From Planctomycetota bacterium (GTDB taxonomy: Bacteria; Planctomycetota; PUPC01; JABMSA01; JAUWKK01): DNA of 11,797 bases. The notes under the pieces were generated by a model, which was not told the DNA's origin, made no database searches, and was given only the letters and a program-made list of their open reading frames with translations. Positions within the stretch are counted from its first letter, which is position 1. Each line of letters starts with the position of its first letter. The translations under genes were made by a program, and so were the position numbers. The stretch spans positions 1 through 11,797 of the forward strand of contig JAUWKK010000048.1 of assembly GCA_030614245.1 (NCBI GenBank), given 5' to 3'. Below are positions 1-6,664 of this stretch, piece after piece.

Positions 1-451
1 CCGCGAGGGTGGCGGCCGCTGCAAACTTGGCCGGATCACCGGACTCGTTGTCGATTGCGACGAGATCGACCTGGATCTGCGTGCCGACTCTCTCGAACCG
101 CAGCGAGCCGATAGCCTCGGCCCGCTCGGCCACAGATGCTTCGTCGAGCGCATCCGAGATGCGCACGGCCACCGCGGCCGGGCGGTGGAACCGCTCCTCG
201 TGCCGATACAACTGCGTTTCGTTCCCTATCTTGACCTCTTGATTGCCCGTTCCTATCGTGACGAGCTGGATCGGCGGCCTCGACGCAGACTCGAGAGCAG
301 CTTTGGCTTCATCCGAGACATGCGGACACTTGTCGAGCGATGCCTGCTTCATGGCAAGCTTCATCGCGAAGGCGAGGCACGTTGGAAAACCGCAGTCCTT
401 GCAGTTGGTCCTCGGCAGGAGTTTATAGATATCAAGACCTGATAACGCCAT
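1..451 (-). CDS. acsC: Corrinoid iron-sulfur protein large subunit AcsC, N-terminal part (cut by window edge)
   Basis: The first 150 residues of the large (gamma) subunit of the corrinoid iron-sulfur protein. With AcsD it accepts the methyl group from methyltetrahydrofolate and gives it to acetyl-CoA synthase in the cytoplasm. Visible: a start of the form MALSGLDIYKLLPRTNC and the family's N-terminal [4Fe-4S] motif, C17-x2-C20-x4-C25-x16-C42. This cluster reductively reactivates the cobalt. The cobalamin-binding C-terminal domain lies outside the window, so a full-length gene is assumed. The ATG at 451 is preceded by GGAAGG at a spacing of about 6 bases. It follows acsB after a 120-base gap that contains an inverted repeat. 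The order acsB-acsC is usual for bacterial Wood-Ljungdahl clusters. Family assignment rests on the motif, the N-terminal sequence and the context. Confidence 0.93.
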   Translation of the reverse strand, partial: MALSGLDIYKLLPRTNCKDCGFPTCLAFAMKLAMKQASLDKCPHVSDEAKAALESASRPPIQLVTIGTGNQEVKIGNETQLYRHEERFHRPAAVAVRISDALDEASVAERAEAIGSLRFERVGTQIQVDLVAIDNESGDPAKFAAAATLA

Positions 452-475
452 CGTCAGTCCTTCCGTCCAATTTGA

Positions 476-549
476 AACCGCAGATGGACACAGATTAACA
501 CAGATAAGTATAATTCATGATCGGCGTTCATCGGCGTTCATCTGTGGTT
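476..549. repeat. Imperfect inverted repeat with 10-base periodicity between acsB and acsC
   Basis: Left arm 476-505 and right arm 520-549 are imperfect reverse complements (about 23 of 30 positions) around a 14-base AT-rich loop. Each arm consists of three decamers ending in CAGAT or CCGAT when read towards the loop. The right arm contains a perfect tandem copy of TCGGCGTTCA (521-530 and 531-540). No T-run follows, so it does not look like an intrinsic terminator. From memory, sequences of the type AACCGCAGATGAACGCAGAT are dispersed intergenic repeats in many environmental bacterial genomes. Copy number cannot be seen from one window. Confidence 0.7.
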
Positions 550-571
550 CCCTTATCTTGCTATGTGAGGC

Positions 572-2776
572 TTACATCAGGGGATCCAGCTCGAGTGCCG
601 GGTGGCCGACTTTCTGCATGAACTCGAGCACTTCCTCTTCGGTCATCGCATCGTCTTCGGTTGCGATCTTGTCCAGGAGGTCCGGCTCGCCGAGCCTCTC
701 GGCCTGCTTCTGGCAGCGCTCTCGGACCATTTCCTTCAGGCTCTCAGGCATCCATACGAGGCGCTTGAGGCCGCCTTCTGCGTTGAGGAACTTGGGACTC
801 GAAAGGTACAGCCGCCCCACTCCGAGAAAGCCCGGCGTCTGGGCGCCGCCGCCGGTGACCGACGCCAGATCGCCGAATGTCATGCCTGAAGGCGTCATAC
901 CGAGATGCTCGCGATTTACAACCATTATGCCGTTGGCCAGCGGCAGCACAGCGACAATGCACTCGAAGCATCCGCAGCTTGTCATTGGTGCATCGAGCAT
1001 GCTGTAGGCGCAGCATCTCTCTATCTTGTGGCCGGAGTATTCGTAGACGAACTTGTTGACGCCTTCCCATTCGCCCTTCTGTGCATCGAGCGTGCGGCCT
1101 TTTGATATGGGCTGGTTCGGGCCGGTTGGGTTCAGTTCGTAGTTCGCCCGCCCGTCGAGCCAGTTGTAGGCGCCGCAGAGACCCAGCCGCTGCGGTGTTA
1201 TCACACAAACGTGATCGGGAGCGTAGCTCTGGCAGATCGTGCAACTGTAGTATATGTCGATAGATTCGTCGGTCATATCTGCAATGCGATCATCGCGATA
1301 CGTGAAAGCCTCGGAGGCCGGGCCGATGACCGCCGCCACCGCATCGGGATCGGTGGCGATGCGAACGGCAACCTTGTCGACGATGCCGCCGTAGTCGTCG
1401 TGGACCTTCGCGTGGATGATGGTGCCCAAGTGCTCGAGCCTGAAGCCCGCGTCGAAGGCTTTCTTGCTGATGCGGCACCAAAGCTGATCGCGCTGCCCCG
1501 TGTGCATGAAGCCCATTGGATGGCTGAGATACTGGTGCAACTGGCGCTCTATTATGCCTTCGAAATCCCGCTGCATCTTTCGCCCGCCCACAATCACGTC
1601 AATCGCGAGCGGCATCGCGCCGCCCGGCTCGATCGTGTCTATCTCGGGGCCGACCACCTCTATGTCGCCGTCCTGTATCTCTGCGGGATCCACCATGTGC
1701 GTATATTCGACGCCGTCGGAGTACTTGTATCCGAACTGCACGTGCATGTCGTCCTTGCGGACGCGCTCGCCCTCGAAGGCAGCCGCGTAGCCGACGGGGA
1801 TATCTATCTTCTCGATCTTGACCTTCACCGCGCGAGTGTCGATACACGTAGGCACGATCTTGTCGTAATCGGTTTGTACGACGAGTGCCTCGCGCACGGT
1901 GACGCCCGTGGGCCTGACCTCGGGGGTTGTCTCGGAATCGGAGATGACGGGGAACCCCATCAGTATGGCGCCTGCGCCGAGGGCGAACCAATCGTCGGGT
2001 ATTTCTCCGAAGGTAATCCCGAACGCGTGGATGCGGCGTTTCGTGTAGTCCAGGCATTTCCGCGATTCGCCGCGCTTGTGCCCGCCGAACGTGAGCGCGC
2101 CCCTGATCGACCAGTTGAGCACGTAGATGCCGTCGAGTGTATCCGGGCCGACCGGTACGACGTACAGGTCCCAGCATTCTTCGAGGGGCGCATCGTCTTT
2201 GAAGACGCCGCCCTCGACCATTTGCTCGCGCATGGTCACCCCGTCGCGATTGGCGAAGAGGAACGTCAGAATGGCCCGTTGCTGCAGCTCGCGGACCGTC
2301 TTGACGGCTATCTCGGTGCTCGGTGCAGGGCCGAGTATCGCAGCGAATCCAGGCATGCGGCCATCGACAAGCTGAATACCGAGCTCGCGCACTGTGGTAT
2401 CCGAGATGAACCCCTGCCAGCCCGGCGGCATCTTGTGGCCGTTTGCCGTTCTGATGGCCGTGAGGGCTTCCTGCGCCAGCATTGCCGCCGCCCCGGCGTC
2501 GAGGCCGTCACCCAGGTATGGCAGCCAGGTCTCTTCGGCCGGGACGGGTTTGAGCAGCGAGCGCGCGTGCTCGACTTGCGCCTTGAGATCACCCAGCGTC
2601 TTGACCTCGAGCCCCATCAGTGCAAACGACATGGGGAGCGAATATGACGTCAACTCGCCCCAGCCGACGGGCTTATCGGGGCCGTGCTCGGCGAGAGCGG
2701 CTTCGAGCCCTTCCTCAGCCTGCTTCACCCACTCGAATGCTCCGCGGATTACCTGCGTGAAGACCTGTTTGGACAT
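572..2776 (-). CDS. acsB: Acetyl-CoA synthase AcsB (CODH/ACS alpha subunit)
   Basis: Condenses CO, a methyl group from the corrinoid protein and CoA into acetyl-CoA at a Ni-Ni-[4Fe-4S] A-cluster. The product is 734 residues, close to the roughly 729 of the Moorella enzyme. It has the N-terminal CODH-docking domain (about 1-310), a middle domain and a C-terminal A-cluster domain; archaeal CdhC lacks the first. All six A-cluster cysteines are present: C512, C515, C524 and C534, plus C601-G-C603. They match Moorella C506, C509, C518, C528, C595 and C597 with a constant offset of 6. The residue at the Moorella Phe512 position is Tyr518. The open frame extends upstream to 2983, but ATG at 2776 with AGGAGG at 2782-2787 begins the family-like MSKQVFTQVIRGAFEW. 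Its first 62 bases overlap the end of the preceding gene, suggesting translational coupling. Confidence 0.98.
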   Translation of the reverse strand: MSKQVFTQVIRGAFEWVKQAEEGLEAALAEHGPDKPVGWGELTSYSLPMSFALMGLEVKTLGDLKAQVEHARSLLKPVPAEETWLPYLGDGLDAGAAAMLAQEALTAIRTANGHKMPPGWQGFISDTTVRELGIQLVDGRMPGFAAILGPAPSTEIAVKTVRELQQRAILTFLFANRDGVTMREQMVEGGVFKDDAPLEECWDLYVVPVGPDTLDGIYVLNWSIRGALTFGGHKRGESRKCLDYTKRRIHAFGITFGEIPDDWFALGAGAILMGFPVISDSETTPEVRPTGVTVREALVVQTDYDKIVPTCIDTRAVKVKIEKIDIPVGYAAAFEGERVRKDDMHVQFGYKYSDGVEYTHMVDPAEIQDGDIEVVGPEIDTIEPGGAMPLAIDVIVGGRKMQRDFEGIIERQLHQYLSHPMGFMHTGQRDQLWCRISKKAFDAGFRLEHLGTIIHAKVHDDYGGIVDKVAVRIATDPDAVAAVIGPASEAFTYRDDRIADMTDESIDIYYSCTICQSYAPDHVCVITPQRLGLCGAYNWLDGRANYELNPTGPNQPISKGRTLDAQKGEWEGVNKFVYEYSGHKIERCCAYSMLDAPMTSCGCFECIVAVLPLANGIMVVNREHLGMTPSGMTFGDLASVTGGGAQTPGFLGVGRLYLSSPKFLNAEGGLKRLVWMPESLKEMVRERCQKQAERLGEPDLLDKIATEDDAMTEEEVLEFMQKVGHPALELDPLM

Positions 2777-3596
2777 TAGTGCCTCCTGGGAGTGATCTCT
2801 CTTGTGCAGCTCTGCCGCTCCCGTTACCCGGGACAGCGGCGGTGAGTCGTTCAGCCAGCTTTTTTCTCTTGCAGCGCAAGCAGTACGCATCGCCTGCAAG
2901 CATCTCGACGAGCGTAGGCCCACCGCGACTTGCAAGCACCTCGTTGACCAGTTCGCTTCCCACGGGCCGGCCGCACTCGGCACAGCGCCGGAGGGTTACC
3001 CGCGTCTCGAAAGGCGATATTTCGACCTCGTCTTCGTGGAATATGAGGTCGATCGTACCCACCGGGCAGACGGCGGCGCAGGCGCCGCAGCCGATGCAGT
3101 CCTCCGACGACATGCGGAAGGGCGTAGCGACCGTACGATCCCCGCCCCGCCCCACCATTGATATGGCCGATGCACCTATCCGTTCGCTGCAGACCCGTAC
3201 ACAGAGATTGCAGAGAATGCAGTTCTCCTGCGCGGCGGCGATATGTGGATAGGGCGTGCCCTCCACTCCCATGCGGTTGGCAAGCCGGCGCAACTGCGGG
3301 CTTTCCGGGCAACGTGCGAGGAGCAGTTCCATAACGCCCCGACGTGCCCGTATCGCGCGCTCCGAATTTACCCGAACCGTCAAGGCGCGCCGGATAGGAT
3401 AGTTGCACGAGGTTACCACCTGCCACCAGCCGCCGCGGTCGATCTCCACCACGCAGATCCGACACGCGGCATAAGGCTCCAGCGCCTGGTGGTGGCACAG
3501 GGTCGGTATCCAGATGCCGTTTCTTTGGGCGACCTCCAGGATGGTTTCGCCCACGTCGGCCCGGTACGGTTTTTCGTCAATCGTTACCGTAGGCAT
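2715..3596 (-). CDS. Short NuoG/HoxU-like iron-sulfur subunit without catalytic domain
   Basis: Probable electron-transfer subunit partnering the NuoE and NuoF proteins encoded just upstream; it corresponds to the N-terminal part of NuoG or HydA. Visible in 293 residues: a [2Fe-2S] ferredoxin domain with C34-x10-C45-x2-C48-x15-C64, then two [4Fe-4S] motifs, C126-x2-C129-x2-C132-x3-C136 and C167-x2-C170-x2-C173-x3-C177. After these come two CxxC pairs (C205/C208 and C239/C242) that may bind zinc or another cluster. The usual HxxxCxxC...C cluster motif between the [2Fe-2S] and [4Fe-4S] domains is missing: residues 90-120 have one cysteine. There is no H-cluster or molybdopterin domain. ATG at 3596 has GGAAG at a 6-base spacing. 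The last 20 residues or so are translated from DNA overlapping acsB, so the tail may be non-essential. The family is clear; the exact complex is inferred. Confidence 0.85.
   Translation of the reverse strand: MPTVTIDEKPYRADVGETILEVAQRNGIWIPTLCHHQALEPYAACRICVVEIDRGGWWQVVTSCNYPIRRALTVRVNSERAIRARRGVMELLLARCPESPQLRRLANRMGVEGTPYPHIAAAQENCILCNLCVRVCSERIGASAISMVGRGGDRTVATPFRMSSEDCIGCGACAAVCPVGTIDLIFHEDEVEISPFETRVTLRRCAECGRPVGSELVNEVLASRGGPTLVEMLAGDAYCLRCKRKKLAERLTAAVPGNGSGRAAQERSLPGGTNVQTGLHAGNPRSIRVGEAG
2782..2787 (-). promoter_or_regulatory. Ribosome binding site setting the acsB start
   Basis: AGGAGG on the minus strand, 5 bases before the ATG at 2776. It lies inside the coding sequence of the upstream nuoG-like gene. 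It decides the start against the longer open frame reaching 2983, whose extra 69 residues have no family resemblance. Confidence 0.85.
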
Positions 3597-3649
3597 CGAT
3601 CGCTTCCGCCCCCTTTTCTTCAGACATCATACATAGCCCCGGAAACTGC

Positions 3650-5518
3650 CTATACCTTGACCACCGCCGAAAACGGACACGCATCGAAACACGTACCGCA
3701 GTTGGTACACTTCTGCTGGTCAATCGCATGGGGCTTTTTTCTCTCGCCTGTGATCGCCTCGACGGGGCATTTCTTTGCGCACAGCCCACAACCGGTACAG
3801 ACATCTCTGTTGATCTCGTAATTGAACAGCCCGGGGCACTCTTTCGCGGGACACCGCTTCTCTCGGATATGCTCCTCGTATTCTGCTCGGAAGTAACGAA
3901 TCGTGGAGAGTACGGGATTGGCCGCCGTCTTACCCAGAGCACAGAGCGCCGTATCCTCCATAAGTGTGCCGAGCTGTTCCAGTCTTTCGATATCGCCGTC
4001 TTTGCCCTCGCCTTTGGCGATGCCCTCGAGAATGTGGAGCATCTGGGCGATGCCTTCCCGGCATGGCGTGCACTTCCCGCATGATTCGTCCTTCAGGAAC
4101 CCGACGAAGTACTTGGCAAAGTTGACAATGCAGGTGTCTTCGTCCATGACGATCATGCCGCCGGAGCCCATCATCGAGCCCAGCTCGGTGAGCCGGTCGA
4201 AGTCCACTTGTTCGTCGAGGTACCGGGCTGGGATGCAGCCGCCGGAGGGCCCGCCGGTCTGGACGGCCTTGAAGGCCTTATCGTCGCGGATGCCGCCGCC
4301 GATGTCGTAGATGATCTGGCGGAGCGTCATTCCCATTGGCACCTCGACCAACCCGGTGTTCTTCACCTTGCCGACCAGCGAGAATACCTTGGTTCCCTTG
4401 CTCTTCTCGGTACCCAGGGATGCGAACCAGTCGGCGCCCTTGAGGATAATCTGCGGCACATTTGCCCAAGTCTCAACGTTGTTCAACAGCGACGGCTTTT
4501 CGTGGAGCCCGCTTTCAACGGTGTGTATGTATTTTGCGCGTGGCTCACCGACTCGTCCTTCGAGCGAGGCCATCAGCGCGGTCGATTCTCCGCAGACGAA
4601 AGCTCCACTGCCGCGGTTGATGCGAATGTCGAAGTCGAAGCCGCTTCCGAGGATGTCGTAACCCAGCAGCCCGAGTTCCCTGGCTTGTGCTATTGCAGTT
4701 GAAAGGTGTTGGACGGCGAGCGGGTATTCGTTGCGGACGTAGACGAACCCCTGGGACGAATCGATTGCGTAGGCTCCGATGATCATGCCTTCGATCACGG
4801 AATGCGGGGCGCCCTCCATGAGTGAGCGGTCCATAAACGCACCCGGGTCTCCCTCGTCACCGTTGGCGATGACGTATCTCGGCTCACTCTGAGCGTCTCG
4901 AGCGGAACGCCACTTGCGCCCCGTGAGAAATCCGCCCCCGCCACGGCCCCTGAGGCCCGAGTTCGTGATTTCGTCGATCACTTCCTTTGGTTCCATCGAG
5001 GTCAACACCTTCGCCAGCGCGGCGTACCCGCCTACTGCTACATACTCCTCGATTTTTGTGGGATCTATCACGCCGTTATAGGCCAGCACAATACGATGCT
5101 GAGCTTTATAGAAGGGGATTTCATCGGGTGTCTTCGCGACTTGGCCCGTGGTCTCGTCCTTGTAGAGGAGCCGCTCAACAATGCGCCCGCCAGTTAACGA
5201 CTCCCGCCATATTTCGGGTACGTCTTCTCTCTTCACGCCGTGATAGAAGATGTTCCCAGGATCAACAACCACAATCGGTCCGCGCTCGCAGAATCCGTGG
5301 CAGCCGGTGCACTTGGTCTCGACAATCACCCCATCGTTGGCCGCTTCTTCTGCGGTACGGTTGAAGAGCTCCAGCACCCCCTTCGCTCCTTTTGCCGTGC
5401 AGCCTGTGCCAACGCACACGCGCACGCGGTGCGCGCGAGGATCTCGTTCCCCCAGAAGATGTCTGCGGTACTGCTCGAGGTCGTTGGCAGTCTTGAGCCC
5501 TGTGGCTACGGTGCTCAC
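3650..5518 (-). CDS. nuoF: NuoF/HydB-like NADH-binding flavoprotein with extra ferredoxin domain
   Basis: FMN and NAD(H)-binding subunit that exchanges electrons between NADH and an iron-sulfur chain. Domains in 622 residues: an N-terminal thioredoxin-like [2Fe-2S] domain (C35, C40, C73, C77, with C70 nearby); the Complex I 51-kDa core with the glycine-rich GLRGRGGGGF (188-197), NGDEGDPGAF (219-228) and GSGAFVCGES (303-312); SLBB region; the N3-type [4Fe-4S] motif C480-x2-C483-x2-C486 with C526; and two C-terminal [4Fe-4S] motifs (C574/577/580/584 and C604/607/610/614). This arrangement matches HydB of electron-bifurcating [FeFe]-hydrogenases rather than a minimal respiratory NuoF. The GTG start at 5518 overlaps the nuoE stop in the four-base junction GTGA. 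The open frame runs up to 5794, but that extension is the antisense-like reading of nuoE in another frame. NADP(H) use instead of NAD(H) cannot be excluded. Confidence 0.95.
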   Translation of the reverse strand: MSTVATGLKTANDLEQYRRHLLGERDPRAHRVRVCVGTGCTAKGAKGVLELFNRTAEEAANDGVIVETKCTGCHGFCERGPIVVVDPGNIFYHGVKREDVPEIWRESLTGGRIVERLLYKDETTGQVAKTPDEIPFYKAQHRIVLAYNGVIDPTKIEEYVAVGGYAALAKVLTSMEPKEVIDEITNSGLRGRGGGGFLTGRKWRSARDAQSEPRYVIANGDEGDPGAFMDRSLMEGAPHSVIEGMIIGAYAIDSSQGFVYVRNEYPLAVQHLSTAIAQARELGLLGYDILGSGFDFDIRINRGSGAFVCGESTALMASLEGRVGEPRAKYIHTVESGLHEKPSLLNNVETWANVPQIILKGADWFASLGTEKSKGTKVFSLVGKVKNTGLVEVPMGMTLRQIIYDIGGGIRDDKAFKAVQTGGPSGGCIPARYLDEQVDFDRLTELGSMMGSGGMIVMDEDTCIVNFAKYFVGFLKDESCGKCTPCREGIAQMLHILEGIAKGEGKDGDIERLEQLGTLMEDTALCALGKTAANPVLSTIRYFRAEYEEHIREKRCPAKECPGLFNYEINRDVCTGCGLCAKKCPVEAITGERKKPHAIDQQKCTNCGTCFDACPFSAVVKV

Positions 5519-6066
5519 TTTTTCTTGCTCCCGCGCTCCTTTTTCTTGCCGTTGCGTGTGGCTTCGGTCGGTTTGCCGGCGTCGGCAATTTTCCGCAGCA
5601 GGTTCACGGCCAAATCGACGGTCAGCCCGCCGTGGTACTCCCCATCCACCACCATCACGGGCGCCAGCGCGCACGCGCCGAGGCAATTGACCGGGCAGAA
5701 TGTGAATTTGCCGTCCGGGGAGGTCCCGCCGGGCCCGACGGAGAACTCCCGCTGAATGGCGCGCGATATCCTGTCGGCTCCCTTGAGGAAGCAAACTGTC
5801 CCCATGCAGAGCGTGATCCTGTGCTCGCCGGGAGGTTCGAGCCGAAAAGATGCGTAGAACGTGGCTATGCTGTAAATCCGCGAAAACGGTACGCAGAGGC
5901 TCTCCGAGAGTTCCTTGAGCATTTCCCGCGGCAGGTAGCCGAAGTCCGCCTGGATATCCTGCATCATGGGGATAAGCATGTCTCTATCGCCGCCGTATCG
6001 GTCGACGATGCCCGCAATCCCCTCCGCAGGTGCAAACAGCTTCGGAGTTTCAGCCGTCTCTCTCAC
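5515..6066 (-). CDS. nuoE: NuoE/HydC-like [2Fe-2S] thioredoxin-fold subunit
   Basis: Small subunit that partners NuoF in NADH-linked electron transfer. The 183-residue protein has an N-terminal helical part (GYLPREMLKELSE and IYSIATFYASF are typical of the family) and a thioredoxin-like [2Fe-2S] domain with ligands C87-x4-C92 and C128-x3-C132; C124 is an extra nearby cysteine. The C-terminus ends in a lysine-rich tail (about 171-183) not needed for cluster binding. The start is GTG at 6066, with AGGAAG 4 bases upstream and a second purine-rich stretch, AAAGGAG, at 6080-6086. Its TGA overlaps the GTG of nuoF, as expected for coupled subunits of one complex. It lies 42 bases after the CooF-like gene. 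Homologues serve in Complex I, bifurcating hydrogenases and NAD-linked formate dehydrogenases; the sequence alone does not separate these. Confidence 0.95.
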   Translation of the reverse strand: MRETAETPKLFAPAEGIAGIVDRYGGDRDMLIPMMQDIQADFGYLPREMLKELSESLCVPFSRIYSIATFYASFRLEPPGEHRITLCMGTVCFLKGADRISRAIQREFSVGPGGTSPDGKFTFCPVNCLGACALAPVMVVDGEYHGGLTVDLAVNLLRKIADAGKPTEATRNGKKKERGSKKK

Positions 6067-6108
6067 GTTACTTCCTGCGCTCCTTTCGGCCGTGCTACTG
6101 GCCGATGC

Positions 6109-6639
6109 TTACATCTCCTTGCCGTAAACGATCTCGAGGGCCAGGCGCGACCTTTTCCCAGCGGAGTCTTCCTCGACTTCCTTGAACTCCAGTGCGGCGA
6201 CCGGGCAAGCCGTCACGCACGCCGGCTGGCGTCCTTCGGCCTGCCTCCTGACGCAGAGGTCGCATTTGATGACGGCGAGCCGCTTGGGCGCACCATCGTC
6301 TCCCCGGTAAGGAACGAGCCGAATCACGCCGAACGGACAGGCCTGCACGCAGAAGGCGCAGCCGATGCACTTCTGCTGGTCGACCAGCACCGGTTCCGCT
6401 TCGCTCGGGCGTGAGAGCGCCTTCGACGGACACACCGCCACGCACGGCGCGTCCTCGCAGTGGCGGCACTGGAGCGGGACGGCAAGAGTACCCGCCGACT
6501 CGATGTAGAGGCGCGGCTTCTCGCCTTGCTCGAAGATCGCCTCGACCAGATCTTCGGTATCGGCGTGGGCCAGCGCGCACGCCAATTCACAGGTGCGGCA
6601 GGCCATGCACTTCGACGGATCGGCAACGATGCGTTTCAC
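6109..6639 (-). CDS. cooF: CooF-like ferredoxin with four [4Fe-4S] motifs
   Basis: Electron carrier probably serving the CODH encoded 25 bases upstream. The 176-residue protein has sixteen cysteines in four cluster motifs: C11/C14/C17/C21, C58/C61/C66/C70, C91/C94/C97/C101 and C126/C129/C141/C145. This is the CooF/HycB/DmsB-type polyferredoxin pattern. There is no signal peptide, so it is cytoplasmic. The GTG start at 6639 (KRIVADPSKCMACRTC follows) has AGGAG about 10 bases upstream, a rather long spacing. It sits between cooS and the NuoE/F/G-N genes, so it is a good candidate for the wire between CODH and the NADH-binding module. DmsB-type subunits of other oxidoreductases look alike; adjacency to cooS is what favours CooF. 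Confidence 0.9.
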   Translation of the reverse strand: MKRIVADPSKCMACRTCELACALAHADTEDLVEAIFEQGEKPRLYIESAGTLAVPLQCRHCEDAPCVAVCPSKALSRPSEAEPVLVDQQKCIGCAFCVQACPFGVIRLVPYRGDDGAPKRLAVIKCDLCVRRQAEGRQPACVTACPVAALEFKEVEEDSAGKRSRLALEIVYGKEM

Positions 6640-6664
6640 GGTCGATTTACTCCTGTGGGGTTAG

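Noticed and set aside
1211..2647. A 478-residue open frame on the plus strand opposite acsB
   Set aside because: It is antisense to a clear acsB gene, has no recognisable motif, and is rich in Arg, Ala, Asp and His, as expected from reading GC-rich coding DNA on the opposite strand.
2777..2983. N-terminal extension of AcsB by 69 residues
   Set aside because: It overlaps the NuoG-like gene and lacks ACS resemblance; the ATG at 2776 has a strong ribosome binding site.
5519..5794. N-terminal extension of the NuoF-like protein by 92 residues
   Set aside because: The extension is a second frame of nuoE. GTG at 5518, overlapping the nuoE stop, starts directly before the family-like sequence.
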